NCBI RefSeq assembly: GCF_033115175.1 | Contig: NC_084838.1 | Location: 38,047,468-38,111,467 of the forward strand | Length of the DNA: 64,000 bases | Direction: 5' to 3' | DNA from: Lepus europaeus | Taxonomy: Eukaryota; Chordata; Mammalia; Lagomorpha; Leporidae | In this document: piece after piece, positions 10,604 through 22,460 of the stretch | How the letters are laid out: each line of letters starts with the position of its first letter | Position numbering within the stretch: position 1 is the first letter of the stretch | Notes under the pieces: model-generated | What the model was told of the DNA's origin: nothing | Seen by the model: only the letters and a program-made list of their open reading frames with translations | Databases searched by the model: none | Position numbers and translations under genes: made by a program

Positions 10604-10928
10604 GGGCCGGCGCCACGGCTCACTAGGCTAATCCTCCGCCTTGCGGCGCCGGCACACTGGGTTCTAGTCCCGGTCGGGGCACTGGATTCTGTCCCGGTTG
10701 CCCCTCTTCCAGGCCAGCTCTCTGCTGTGGCCAGGGAGTGCAGTGGAGGATGGCCCAAGTGCGTGGGCCCTGCACCCCATGGGAGACCAGGAGAAGCACC
10801 TGGCTCCTGGCTCCGGATCAGCGTGGTGCGCCGGCCGCAGTGCACCAGCTGTGGCGGCCGTGGGAGGGTGAACCAACGGTAAAAAGGAAGACCTTTCTCT
10901 CTCTCTCTCTCTCACTGTCCACTCTGCC

Positions 10929-10974
<46 letters not shown>
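10604..10974 (+). mobile_element. CSINE, young, with 42-bp poly(A) tail
   Basis: The head is GGGCCGGCGCCACGGCTCACTAGG, the B box is GGTTCTAGTCC, and a pure A run fills 10932-10973. The short target-site duplication is AACTCCT (10597-10603, repeated at about 10975). The long pure A tail suggests a recent insertion. Confidence 0.95.
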
Positions 10975-10978
<4 letters not shown>

Positions 10979-11081
10979 CCTTTATTGTATGCATGAATGG
11001 GCAGATTCCCAGAGCCTGCCCAGGCTAAACCAGATTCTCCAGAAGTAGATCCCAGAATTCTGATTAAAAAAAAAAAAAAAT

Positions 11082-11360
11082 CCAGGGCCAGATGCAGTGC
11101 CAGCATCCCACATGGGTACTGGTTCGAATCACAGTTGCTCCACTTCCAATCCAGTTCTCTGCATTGGCCTGGGAAAGCAGAGGAAAGATGGTCCAAGAAG
11201 CCCGGAGGAAGCTCCTGGCTTCTGGCTTTGGATCGGGGCAGCTCCAGCTGTGGCGGCCATTTGGGGAGTGAACCAGCGATGGAAGACATCTCTCTCTCTG
11301 CCTCTGACTCTCTGTAACTCAGCCATTCCAATAATAAATAAATGATTTTTTTAAAAAAAT
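11082..11360 (+). mobile_element. CSINE, 5'-diverged
   Basis: The tail is AATAATAAATAAATGATTTT. The B box GGTTCGAATCA is present near 11120. Confidence 0.88.
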
Positions 11361-11437
11361 GAACAGACACACAAAAAAAAGAAAAAAAATGAACAGACAC
11401 ATCACTATATCTTTAAAAAAAAAAAAAAATCAACCCT

Positions 11438-11777
11438 GGGGCCGGCGCTGTGGTTTAGCGGGTAAATCCGCCGCCTGAAGTTCCATCATCCTATGTGGAC
11501 ACCAGTTCGAGTCCCATCTGCTCCACTTCCGATCCAGCTCTCTGCTGTGGCCTGGGAAAGCAGTAGAAGATGGCCCAAGTCCTTGGGCCCCTGCACCCAT
11601 GTGGGAGACCTGGAAGAAGCTCCTGGCTCCTGGCTTCAGGTCAACTTAGCTCCAGCTATTGTGGCCATCTATAGAATGAACCAGTGGATGGAAGATCTCT
11701 CTCTTTCTCTCTCTGCCTCTGCCTCTCTGTAACTCTGCCTTTCAAATAAATAAATAAATCTTTAAAAAAAAAAAAAA
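11438..11777 (+). mobile_element. CSINE, full length
   Basis: The head is GGGGCCGGCGCTGTGGTTTAGC, and the tail AAATAAATAAATAAATC plus A run ends at 11777. An imperfect AATCAACNCC target-site duplication flanks it. Confidence 0.93.
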
Positions 11778-13029
11778 GAATCAACACCACACTTTTTTCA
11801 AGAGAAAATCCTTCTTATATTCTAATTTTCCATAAGAACAGAAAACCTTGCGAATGCAGTTCCTGCAGGGGTAGTTTTCAGCAGGCGACCCAGAAGGCCG
11901 ATCTTCTCCCGGGCAGATCATCCGGTGGGGGACTCCGTTTCCTTGGCAGTAGCGGGTAGATCCCGTCCTCTCTGCCTCCACAGCCGAGGGAGGCCCGCGT
12001 GAGACACATAGGACAGGCACGTGCTTTGCAAACTCCCAGCACTGCGCGTTTCCACCCTCCGCACCCCCTTTCGTTTAGGGAAGCAGACTGAAGGCGCTTT
12101 GTCCTTGGCGGCTGGGGACATCAGGTCCCCGCCGGTGGAGACCGGCCCCTGTCCTCAACCCACCGCCCACTTGGGAAGCCTCCCCCCTTGGCCACTGCTG
12201 GTTTCATGCATTATTCAGTCACAGGTGCCACCCCACAGTGGCCTGATGGTGTCCTTCACACAGCCTGTGGTGTCTCCAGGTAGGACAGACGAGGAGCAAG
12301 AGGCTGAGTGACTTTGAACACACCTGCGCGATGCAGTGGAGCAGGTGTTTGGCAGCGTGGGACTGAACGCTCTTGGTGGGGAAGGCAGCCGAGGTCTGGG
12401 CACTCGAGGGGACGTTGACAGCTACAGACTGTTGGCCATCAGGTCCTCGCTAATGCCCGTGGCTTGGGCTTTTTGAAGTCTTCCCCCTCCCCCTCCACCA
12501 ATGCATATTTGAGTTTGCTGTGAGAATTCTTTCTATTTCAGTTTGTAGAACACCCGCACCTCTTAACTCACGGGATGCTCAAAACCACCTTGTACATAAA
12601 CAGACCACGTGATTCCTTCTCCTGGACCTGCCATGCTCTGCTGAGTCCTGGTTCACCGAGTTTGTTTAGCTCGGTCCCTCGCTTCACTCTTTCATATACC
12701 ATGGTGAACGCAGATGCCCTGTGGCCCCTGTCTTTGTCCATCTGACAATATGCTTGATAATGAACTCACTTAGCAAATTATATTAGGTGGGACTCACAAG
12801 CAGCGGAGAACCAATTCAAATGACCTTAGGCAAGAAAAAGGAAAAGAGACTCAAATGGAACCCAAAACAGGAAAATAGCCTCTCTCTCTCTCTTTCTCTC
12901 TCTCCCTCCCTCCCTTCCTCCCTCTCTCTCTCTCTCTCCTCTGTCTCACTGAGCTTTGCCTCTTACATTTCTATCTACTGGGAAGAATGAAATATATACT
13001 GGCCTTCCTTCTATCTCAAGTTTTATTCA
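11778..13029. other. Unique sequence with a CT-rich simple repeat
   Basis: No exon is supported. A polypyrimidine CT/CCCT tract lies at about 12880-12950. The rest is unassigned. Confidence 0.4.
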
Positions 13030-13328
13030 TTTTTTATTTAAACTTTTTTTCCACTTTATTCGAAAGGCAGAGAGACAGAAGCAGACCGAATGAGATCTCC
13101 CACCCACTGGTTCACTCCACAATGCTCACAACAGCCAGAGCTGGGCCAGGCTGAAGCCAGGAGCCCAGAACTCCATCCTGGTCTCCCACGTGAACGACAG
13201 GGACTCAAGTATTTGAACCATCACGTGCTGCCTCTCAGGGTGCACGATAGCAGGAAGCTGGATTAGAAACTGAGCAGGATGCTGGCATCCCACATGGCGA
13301 CATAGCCATTGCACCAAACACCCAGCCC
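13030..13328 (-). mobile_element. CSINE, old and diverged
   Basis: The tail complement TTTTTTATTTAAAC near 13030 is followed by GAAAGGCAGAGAGACAG. It ends near the degraded head CATTGCACCAAACACCCAGCCC. Confidence 0.85.
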
Positions 13329-13623
13329 ATCTCAAAGTTTAGAAGTCCCAGTAAGGGGCCCACTGGCCCAGGTACCCACTCCTGGGCCAATCACCAGTGG
13401 GAACACCATGTGGATAGAACAAAGGGTTAGGGGTAATCCTAGAAGAAAACACTGAGAGTATTGTGCTGGGAGACAAAGCAGCAGCATTTCTCTGGGCCAC
13501 CGTGGGTGAGACATCCACCCATGGCAAAGTCCTCAGAGAGCATCCTCGTTGGGATGAATGAGACTGTGCCTTTTAAATAAATAAATCTTTTAAAAAGGGT
13601 TCTGAGGTCAAATTCATTTTCTT

Positions 13624-13949
13624 TTTTAAACATTTATTTATTTATTTGAAAGGCAGAGTTACAGCAGAGAGAGAGGGAGAGGGAGAGGGAGAGAGAAAGA
13701 GAAATCTTCCATCTGCTGGTTCACTCCCCAGATGGCTACAATGGTCAATGCTAGGGCAGGTCAAAGCAAGGAGTTTCTTCCCGGTCTCCAGGTGGGTGCA
13801 GGGACCCAGGTACTTGATGTCTTCTGCTGCTTTCCCAAGTGCATTCACAGGGAGCTGGACTGCAAGTGGAGCAGCCAGGACTTGAGCCTGTGCCAATTTG
13901 GGATGCTGGCATTGCAGACTGCAGCTTAACCCTGTGTACCACAGCGCCA
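13624..13949 (-). mobile_element. CSINE
   Basis: It runs from TTTAAACATTTATTTATTTATTTG to CTTAACCCTGTGTACCACAGCGCC. A purine-rich GAGAGGGAGAGGG tract lies at 13667-13700. A separate tail-like scrap, CTTTTAAATAAATAAATC, lies at about 13568. Confidence 0.9.
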
Positions 13950-14663
13950 AATGTATTTTAGAAACACTGGATTGGTCAGAGTTCAACCGTTCTCTCTACT
14001 GCAGTGCTTGTTGGAGATTTTTATGTGCCACGGTGTCCAGAGAATCTCTAGAGAAATCCTCTTCCTAGTCAAAACAGCCTTTATAAGTAGTGTCTTCAAA
14101 CGTGAGCAAAAGTACCGTGTTGGAAAACCCTGGTTTCCGGATGGGAAGACTCCTGCTCAGACGTCCAGCTCAGTAGTGCCAGCATCTCCACTGACCTCCC
14201 CGGCCTCCCTCGCCCTTCTTCCTTGCGTGACCGAGGTCATGGCTGCCAGATAACCATGGTCCAGCCCCTTCCCAGCCACAGTAGCCCAGGTAACCCCTCT
14301 CTACCAACGAGACTTCTGCTGGGAGACTAGAGAGAAAGACTGTGCTTCTGATACAAAGAAAGGCAAATAGGAGGTGTTCTCTCACGGGCTTCTTTCCTGC
14401 TTTGGGGCTTTGTGGAGAGCAGATGCGGTGCCGTGAGTGACCGCAGCCACCTTGTGATCAGGAGGTGAGAGTTCACTGGGAAAGTGATGAGGCATACAGT
14501 CCTTGATTGTTTTGTTAAGGCACCGGACGGTTTCTGCAGCCCTCCACCTCTGGGCGTCTCGCGACGAACGCTGACTTCCAGGAGGGTGATCTCTTACTTG
14601 CAGCCGAAGAGACAGCCATCTGTACTAGTTCAGGTCTCAGCTTGGGCCATCTATCCTGGGCTT
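13950..14663. other. Unique sequence, no gene seen
   Basis: No repeat family or exon is recognised. Confidence 0.4.
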
Positions 14664-14680
14664 TTAGAATACAAAGTGCC

Positions 14681-15037
14681 GGGGCTGGTGCTGTGGCGCA
14701 GCGGGTTAACGCCCTGGCCTGAAGTGCTGCCATCCCATACGGGCACCGGTTCTAGTCCCAGCTGCTCCTCTTCCAGGCCAGCTCTCTGCTATGGCCTGGG
14801 AAAGCAGTGGAGGATGGCCCAAGTCCTTGGGCTCCCGCACCCACATGGGAGACCAGGAAGAAGCTCCTGGTTCCTGGCTTCGGATGGGCGCAGCTCCAGC
14901 CTTTGCGGCCATCTGGGGAGTGAACCAGCGTGTGGAAGACCACTCTCTCTCTCTCTCTCTCTCTGCCTCTCCTCTCTCTGTGTAATGCTGACTTTCAAAT
15001 AAATAAATAAAATCTTTTTATAAAAAAGGCATATACA
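14681..15037 (+). mobile_element. CSINE with perfect 17-bp target-site duplication
   Basis: The duplication TTAGAATACAAAGTGCC lies at 14664-14680 and 15038-15054. The head is GGGGCTGGTGCTGTGGCGCAGCGG. The perfect duplication makes this one of the best-bounded copies in the window. Confidence 0.97.
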
Positions 15038-15782
15038 TTAGAATACAAAGTGCCTCCCTGTTTAATCTTTTCCTATAAAATCCTGCTTCATTTTAATACC
15101 CAAATTTTATAGAACATATGTACCTTTCAAAAAAATCTTATTTCAGTCTGTATTCTTAGAGGAACATTTAACATTTGTGACTTCAAAAACTCACTGTGAC
15201 ATCACGAACAAAACAGTGTGGGAGCAAAGTCTGGAATTACGGCCCAACTCCGGTCGCTGGAGCCCCAGACTCCCAGACGAAATCTCGAAGAGCTGCTTAC
15301 GAAATCACCAGAGAAGACGCGTGCCAGGCGGAGCCTCGTCACCATCCACAATTACCAACGACCCTGTGGACCACCGGATGCCAGGAAGGGGTGTACACGC
15401 ATCCTTACCTCCTAAGAGGAGCGTTTCCAACAGCAATAAAGGCCTCTGATTATGCTGTACAACTTACAGAACATGTTGGTTAAAGAGTTTGGGCTGGCCT
15501 GTAACGCATTGTATTTCCTCCAATGTAAGAGCAAGGGAAAAACGGGTTCCCAGGCAGCATCTCTGTGTGGAACGTGGGATTTTTCAGAATGGGTTGCCGC
15601 AAGTACAGACACCTGTGATTTCATGTGGCAGGAATCTGGGCTTGAATTGTTTTAGAAATGCCTTTGCTGAAATACAAATCAATACCCCTCTTGCATTAAG
15701 AATCAATGTGATAATTGGCTGTGTTCGGAGCTGCTGTATCTTCCAAGGAGCAGCAATTACTCATTTGTGTTCCATAAACCAC

Positions 15783-15932
15783 TGAGCCATGGGCTGTGCA
15801 TCAAACCCACCTGAGAAGCCCTTAAACAAAATTAGACACAATTAAAAGGGATTTCTAGGCATGAGGCTTGTGCCTCAGTACTTTTGAAATTGTCCAAGTC
15901 ATCGAAAGTTTGAGAACCATTGCCCTAAGCAA
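15783..15932 (+). mobile_element. Old hAT-type (Charlie/MER-like) fragment
   Basis: The end 'agtttgagaaccattgccc' and the middle 'cacctgagaagcccttaaac' resemble short non-autonomous hAT elements. The family is not assigned. Confidence 0.4.
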
Positions 15933-16216
15933 CAAATTCCCCCAAGATGTTAGGAATAGGAAAATATTGATATGACAATATGAATAAAGAAACCCACTAA
16001 TTTTCCTTCTATCTTGGCCACCAGGAAGCTCAATCATCCCACCTAGTCCCTGGTCCCTGGTTCTTGTTTCTGTTAACCCTCTCCTTGCTGCATATGTCCA
16101 GGTGTTGCTTCTTTTATTTTAATTCACCAGGATGCAATAAGAATCCCAAGTCTTCCAACCATCCTGCCATCAGACCTGCCACCCAGCCTGACCAGCTTCT
16201 GCATACGCGACCACAC

Positions 16217-16240
16217 GTACACACACACACACACACACAC
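16217..16240 (+). repeat. CA microsatellite
   Basis: About twelve CA units within 'acgtacacac...accagggg'. Confidence 0.9.
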
Positions 16241-17324
16241 CAGGGGTTACGCTTCTGGAAGTCCCACCTCCAGCCGCTGCTGTCACCTTGGTTTCCTCCC
16301 CCGGAAGTCTGATGGCCTAAAGCACGTTCCACAAGGTGAAAGCCTTGACTAATCCAATTTCCTATGAGTCAGGGATATCAACTGTTAATATCAACCTACT
16401 TTCTATGGCGAAAAAAATACATTTTACTTTAGGAATGAAATATACGGCCTCATCTATGCCTGAGTTCATCAATCAGCTAGGCGTTCTTGTGTTGTTCTTT
16501 TCATCAGCTCTGACAAAGCGATATGGAATTAGACACCCTGCGAACTGTTTCTCTGCTCTAATGTGGGAGCTGCGCTCCACTAGAGGGGATAAAAGAATCC
16601 ACTGTCATTTCTGTTCTTATCATACTCATTTTTGGCAGAGAATTTATTCACTCCCCACTGTATAGTTATTTATGTGCTGCAGCCTCACATTTTTGCATTC
16701 CCCAGAGAACGCACCATTAAAACTCTTAATGTGACACCTCATATTTTTAGTAGACTAGAAAATAGTTACAATTTTAATTTAAATTGAAATGACTATGTAA
16801 TAGCTGGACAAATCAGCTTGAGATCCCCAGAGTTCTTAATTGTAATTCTCCATTGTTTTCTATGCATAAATTTCTTTTCCAAAGTGCTCATTCTGAAATA
16901 CTCCCTCATTTCTTTCAGCTGTCCCAGGCTCATTCCGAACTCACTTATTTAATAATTTTCTATGGTTAACAACTTCATGATTAAACTTTAATGTTAAATA
17001 TAAATGGTTGAAATAATAGGCTTATTAGAGTATTTAGAAAAGAAAGCAGACTCCACAATTTAAAGAATCGTGAACTTCAGTATCCAATAGGAGAAAAGGA
17101 GAGACACTCAATCTGGCTAAGATGAAACAGACTTTGATGATTTAAATGTACATATTATTTATTATTCAAGAACGCGCACTAGAGAGCTATGCGGTAGACG
17201 CGAAGAGCGAGCGTGGACGTGCAGGAGCCCAGGCTGGAGCTGCTATGAGGGCATCTCCTGCCACGGCCTCAGCTCACAGAGCAGGAGTCCAGGGTGCAGA
17301 AAAGGGAGGTGCTTCTTGGCTTTC

Positions 17325-17649
17325 TTTTTTTTTTTTTTAAGATTTATTTATGTATTTGAATGTCAGAGTTACACAGGGGGGGTGGAGAGAGAGGTCTTCC
17401 ATCTGCTGGTTCACTCCCCAAATGGCTGCAACAGCCGGAGCTGCGCCGATCCGAAGCCAGGAGCCAGGAGCCAGGAGTTTCTTCCAGGTCTCCCACACGG
17501 GTGCAGGGGCCCAAGGACTTAGATCATCTTCCACTGCTTTCCCAGGCCACAGCAGAGAGCTGGATCGGAAGAGGAGCAGCTGGGACTTGAACTAGTACCC
17601 ATATGGGATGCCGGCATTTCAGGTGGCAGCTATGCCACAGCGCTGGCCC
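17325..17649 (-). mobile_element. CSINE
   Basis: It runs from the T run and AAGATTTATTTATGTATTTG to the head complement CTATGCCACAGCGCTGGCCC. GCCAGGAGCCAGGAGCCAGGAG is locally triplicated near 17455. Confidence 0.93.
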
Positions 17650-18611
17650 AATCTTGATTTTCAAAATCAAATGATTTATTATCCAAGACCAGGCTAAGAG
17701 AAGAATCAGAAGGGACCTTAGAGGCACGAGGGAAGGAATTGTCCTACCCCTCAGCCAGTCTCTTTGTGGGCCCCACATCCGACACAAGGGCCTGGACGTG
17801 CAGTCAGCTCCCGTGGTTCCTGGGCTCCTGTTCCCTGCCCCGCTGAGCGGGAATGTCAGGGCGTGTGGTTCTTAGCTTAAAAACAAAGCAGAAAAAAAAA
17901 AATACCTGGGGACTCTGAGATCAGATTTGATTCTAACCCTGCCTGGCTGCAGGTAGAAGGCGAAAATGTCTTCAAGAGAAAACTAGCGAAGGCATCTCAG
18001 AGAGGACTTGCAGGCTCTGCACAGCTCCCCTGGACACTGGTGGAAGTGAGAACCTCATTCTTCCCCTCCATGCCACTCCCCAGATCATACACACACACAC
18101 TTACATGCACACACATACATGCACACATGCATACTGAAGACTGACGGCAGAGCCCTCCCGCTATTTAGTGAGGAACATTGGAAGCACCTAGGAAAGAGCC
18201 TTGGATAGGCCCCAAGCAATCTGGTGACTAACACCGACCCTGCCAAGGACTGGCCATGTGACCTGGGTCAAGTCCACTTCCCACGCTAGGCTTCAGGTTC
18301 CTCAACAGCTGAATGAGAAGTTAGGCCCAAGGGCATGGCACCTCCCATCCCTTAGCTCCATCTTGTGTCCTGTCTTCTCTAGGCAAGTCTGTGCTGGGCA
18401 TGGGTGTCAGAGTGAGTGACAAACTCACCGGGGCCCAGCGTCTGCGGGAGACAAACGACATAGACTGAGCAAGCTGAGCAAGAGGGGTTTCCAGCGTGGC
18501 CATGTGAGCAGGTGCTCATGTCACTGTCCAAAATGGATAGAGTGGCCATTTCACGTCTCTTGTAGACCAGGAAACTTTGAAGTAAAAGAGGCGGGTTATC
18601 AGTTGTTACGC
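17650..18611. other. Unique sequence with one MIR-like fragment
   Basis: No exon is supported. A short CA-rich patch lies at about 18088-18128. The MIR-like part is listed separately. Confidence 0.4.
18238..18330 (+). mobile_element. MIR-like ancient SINE
   Basis: 'catgtgacctgggtcaagtc', then 'ggttcctcaacagctgaatg', follow the MIR core order (tgtgtgacctt-gggcaagt, tttcctcatctgtaaaatg). Confidence 0.55.
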
Positions 18612-18945
18612 TGGGGGGCTGGCGCTGTGGCGCAGTAGGTTAATCCTCCACCTGCAGTGCCAGCATCCCATATGAGCACCGATTCCAGTCCTGGCTGTTC
18701 CACTTCCCATTCAGCTCTCTGCTGTGGCCTGGGAAAGCAGTGGAAGATGGCCCAAGTACTTGGGCCCCTGCACCCACATGAGAGACATGGAAGATGCTCC
18801 TGGCTCCTGGCTCCTGGCTTCTGATTGGCACAGCTCCGGCTGTTGCAGCCATTTGGGGAGTGAACCAGTAAATGGAAGACCTTTCTCTCTGTCCCTCCCT
18901 CTCACTGTCTGTAATTCTACCTTTCAAATAAGTAAATAAATAAAT
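18612..18945 (+). mobile_element. CSINE
   Basis: The head is GGGGGGCTGGCGCTGTGGCGC and the tail CAAATAAGTAAATAAATAAATAAG. Confidence 0.93.
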
Positions 18946-19208
18946 AAGTTATAAATTAGTCTTCCACTAAGATTGTCCCAGGCAACCTGCATGTATGGTC
19001 ATCCTACAGATGGGGCCTGGGGAGGATAACATCTGGGGCATAATAAATTTCAGTCTAGAAATACTGCCTGTCACGTGTCTGTGGAACACCCAACTGGAGC
19101 TGCACAGTGGCAAGGTAGGCAAAGGGGCTTGGAACTAAGGAGAGACACAGAGCTAGGAGCCATCAAGAGTCATAGGATGTCTAGATCATCCAGAGAATCA
19201 GAAGAACA

Positions 19209-19550
19209 GGGGCTGGCAAGATGGCACAGCAGATAAAGCCACCACATTGAAGCTTGCATCCTATATGGGTGCTGGTTTGAGTCCCAGTTGCACCACTTTG
19301 GTCCAGTTCCCTGATAATGCACCTGGGAAAGCAGCAGCGGAAGGCCCAAGTCCTTGTGCCCCTGCACCCGCATGGGAGACCTGGAAAAAGCTCCTGGCTC
19401 CTGGCTTTGGCCTTGCCCAGCCCTGGTTACTGGGGCCATTTGGGGAGCCACCCAACAGCTGGCAGATCTCTCTCTCTCTCTCTCTCCCTCTTTCTTTCTC
19501 TCTCCCTCTCTGTAACTCTTTCAAGTGAATAGATAAATCTTACAAAAGAA
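19209..19550 (+). mobile_element. CSINE
   Basis: The head is AGGGGCTGGCAAGATGGCAC. A CT/TTTC-rich tract and GAATAGATAAATC form the tail. Confidence 0.9.
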
Positions 19551-19833
19551 AAAGAAAGGAAAAAAGAATATAAGGGGAGGAGGGCCAGAATTGGATGCCT
19601 GGAATTAATATGGGTGGGGGGTAGGCAGAGGAAAGGGTTGAAAATGATACAGAGGTTACAGGGAGGCCTCCAGGTGGTGGAAGGGGCCAACAGTGTGGGA
19701 GGCAGAGTCCTGGCATGGAGCAAGTCAGCCACAGGTGCCCCCGGAAGTGCCCTCCGGGCAGTGTCCAACACAGCCCCCCTGTATAAGGCCCTTGAAACCA
19801 AGACTCTCCACCTTCTCTTTAAAGCTAGTCCCA

Positions 19834-20170
19834 GAGCCGGCGCTGTGGTGCAGTTGGTAAAGCCACCACCTGCAGTGCCGGCATCCCATATGGGTGCCGG
19901 TTCGAGACCCAGCTGCTCCACTTCCAATCCAGCTCTGTCCTATGGCCTGGAAAGCAGTAGAAGATGGCCCAAGTTCTTGGGCCCCTGCACCCATGTGGGA
20001 GACCCTAAAGAAGCTCCAGGCTCCTGGCTTTGGATCGGCACAGCTCCGGCCATTGTGGCCATCTGGGGAGTGAACCAGTGGATGGAAGACTTCTCCCTCT
20101 CTCTCTGAGTTTGTCTCTCTGTAACTCTGCCTTTCAAATAAATAAATAAATCTTAAAAAAAAAAAAAAAT
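19834..20170 (+). mobile_element. CSINE with CTAGTCCCA target-site duplication
   Basis: The duplication lies at 19825-19833 and 20171-20179. The B box is GGTTCGAGACC and the tail AAATAAATAAATAAATC with an A run. Confidence 0.95.
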
Positions 20171-20179
20171 CTAGTCCCA

Positions 20180-22137
20180 CCTGTGTGGAGTCTGTGCCTC
20201 TGGAAGCAGAGATGACATTCAAAACCCAAATTGCACCCGGGACCTAAAGCGTTCTTTGCAAGTGGTAATTACTTTACTGGGTTCCCTTCCCCTCTTCCCT
20301 ACCTCACACCCTTTCTGTCTCCAGCATACAGCCGTTTTTGCTCATCCCCACCCTCTTCCCCTTCCGCTTTCAATTTCTATCCCATTTTCCTCTTATTTCA
20401 GCTTTAGGGCTTGGTGGTGTAGCCTCCACCCAGCCATTCTTGCAGCCAAGGCCATGAGCACGCGGTGGGAACTTCCCTGCGGCCCAGCTTCTGCCCCTGC
20501 CGCAGTGTGGCGGCCACGCTTGCTTCCTCCCAGACACAGCCAGTGCTCCCCTCTTGGTCCCTGGCCTGCCTGTCCCCTGCCACCTCCGGTGCTGCCAGCT
20601 TCCCAGGGCTCCATCTTGACTTTGCTCTCCCCCTACTTCCTCTCCCCTCTCTCTTTGACTCCTTCACTAGGCTCAGAGCTGTGGTTTGCCATGGCTGAGT
20701 GCAGTCACAGTCTGCTGGGGCTTGGATCTAGCCACAGAACCGTGGGGTCAGGGCAGGTGCTGGCCTGTTGGAAAGGGCCCAATTTCCTCTTCCTCAAGCC
20801 ACACCCTAAATTTGAATTTGCTCTCAAGAAACTCTGAGGTCTCCCACTCTCTAACCTCAAATCCAGGTCCTAGATTCTCATGCTGAGAATCTCAAAGAAT
20901 TAGTGCCTCTTGGGTTTGATTGAAGAGGACCTCAACTGCTGTGGGCAGACATCGCTTACTCCTTGTAACACCTCCTTCTGCCTCTGCCCAGGCACCCAGG
21001 GATGGAGAGCTCGCCAGTTCCAGGGCAAACAGCTAAGAACAGTGTCTCACCTCCTACCAGGCCAAACCTGCCTTCTTATTCTACCCAGGCCTTCGGTCTT
21101 CTCTATGTCCCATGGGTCCAACCAGCAGAGGTCAAGTCCCTCTTCCATACATCTCCAGGGTCATGAAGGTGCCCATCATATCTCCTGCTCCATCCAGCCT
21201 CCTCCATTCTTTCCTCTGTGCCTCACATCACCCAGCCGCAGATCCCTCACAGCCCCGGCCCACTCGCCTGGGTGTAACCATCTCCAAGAGCATGAAATGT
21301 GTGCACGCACGCGTGTATGTGCTTAGGGAACAAAAGGACTATCTTTCAGTTTTTCCTTTAAGTAGTTCGTTTTTGCGAACATCAGGGGACAACCTCCAAG
21401 AGGCAGCATGACATATGATGACATAGAAACAAGGTTATCCAGGAGCCCGGCGCGTCAGACCGTCTGGAAAACCCTTACGTGAAGAATGCTTGTCTCCATG
21501 AAACCTTGGTAATTTAAAAGAGACAATGACCATCTGAGGCAGTCAAGGTCTCCGTTAAATCCAGCTAAGCCAGGCGACGAAAGGGGGAGGACTTCTCACG
21601 CAAGGGGACCCTTTGGTCTTTAGCGACATCATTATCTGTGGGTTATTATCATTACTACAAATACTAATACACTTTTATTAAGCACCGGCAATGACCCAGG
21701 GCAAGTGAGTTTAAGTTCATATTATATCCATTTTCATTATCGAGAGAAAAGAGGAGAATGAACAAAGGACTATAATGTGAAATTCTAAAGGAGGAAAAAT
21801 GAAAAAAGGTTAATTAAAAAAAAAAGCCCACAGTGTAAAGAGAAAGGCTCCAACTGTTCGTGGTCAGGAGCCATGATGAATGGCGGCTCTCGTCACCCTG
21901 GCCTTGTCCCCCTGCAATTTCTTTCCATCTCTCTCGCTAGAAAAAAATAAAAGATCCTCCCCCCAGCTAAGGACATGGCGGGGACAGGCTAGGGGGGAGG
22001 CCCAGAAAAGTAGACCTTCACCTCAAGGGCCCCTTGTGGCTCTGAAATTCTACAAATCAGTGCTTCCTAATTCCAAAACCCAGGCCCCAAACGATACCAC
22101 ATTTAACATTAAACATGCACTAGAATGGAGGAGTAAA
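20180..22137. other. SINE-free unique sequence, no gene seen
   Basis: Pyrimidine-rich unique sequence at 20270-21290 gives several open frames without initiation or splice context. From 21400 to 22137 it is mixed unique sequence. No repeat family is assigned. Confidence 0.4.
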
Positions 22138-22460
22138 GGGGCTGGCCAAGTGGGGCAGCGGGTTAAACTGCTGCCTGCAGCCTCAGCCTTCCATATGAGC
22201 ACCAGTTCGAGTCCCACATGCTCTGCTTCCAGTCCAGCTCCCTGCTAATGCTCCTGGGAAGGCAGCAGAAGGTGGCTCAAGAGCTTGGGCCCCTGCACCC
22301 ATGTAGGAGACCCTGATGGAGTTGCAGGATCCTGACTTCAGCCTGGCCCAGGCCTGGCTGTTGTGGCCATTTGGGGAATGAACCAGCAGATGGAAGATCA
22401 CTCTCCATCTCTCTCCCTCTGTCTATATAACTCTACCTTTCAAATGAATAATTTTTTAAA
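22138..22460 (+). mobile_element. CSINE
   Basis: The head is GGGGCTGGCCAAGTGGGGCAGC, the B box GGTTCGAGTCCC is wholly or nearly intact, and the tail is CAAATGAATAATTTTTTAAA. Confidence 0.92.

Larger units (their letters stand above)
15055..17324. promoter_or_regulatory. SINE-free AT-rich block, candidate conserved noncoding cluster
   Basis: This 2.27-kb stretch has no SINE insertion although copies flank it on both sides. The segments about 15470-15780 and 16320-17060 are AT-rich with many TAAT/ATTA, ATGCATAA and AATTA cores and no long ORF. A worn hAT-like scrap ('tttgagaaccattgc', near 15908) and a CA microsatellite (16217-16240) are the only repeats seen. Regulatory function is inference. 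Confidence 0.4.

Noticed and set aside
14681..14780. tRNA genes at the many A-box/B-box sites
   Set aside because: The GGTTCGAGTCC-type B boxes belong to CSINE heads; no complete cloverleaf with anticodon arm was seen.
20256..20837. 193-codon ORF in pyrimidine-rich sequence
   Set aside because: Low-complexity Leu/Pro/Ser composition, overlapping ORFs on both strands, no splice or family evidence.
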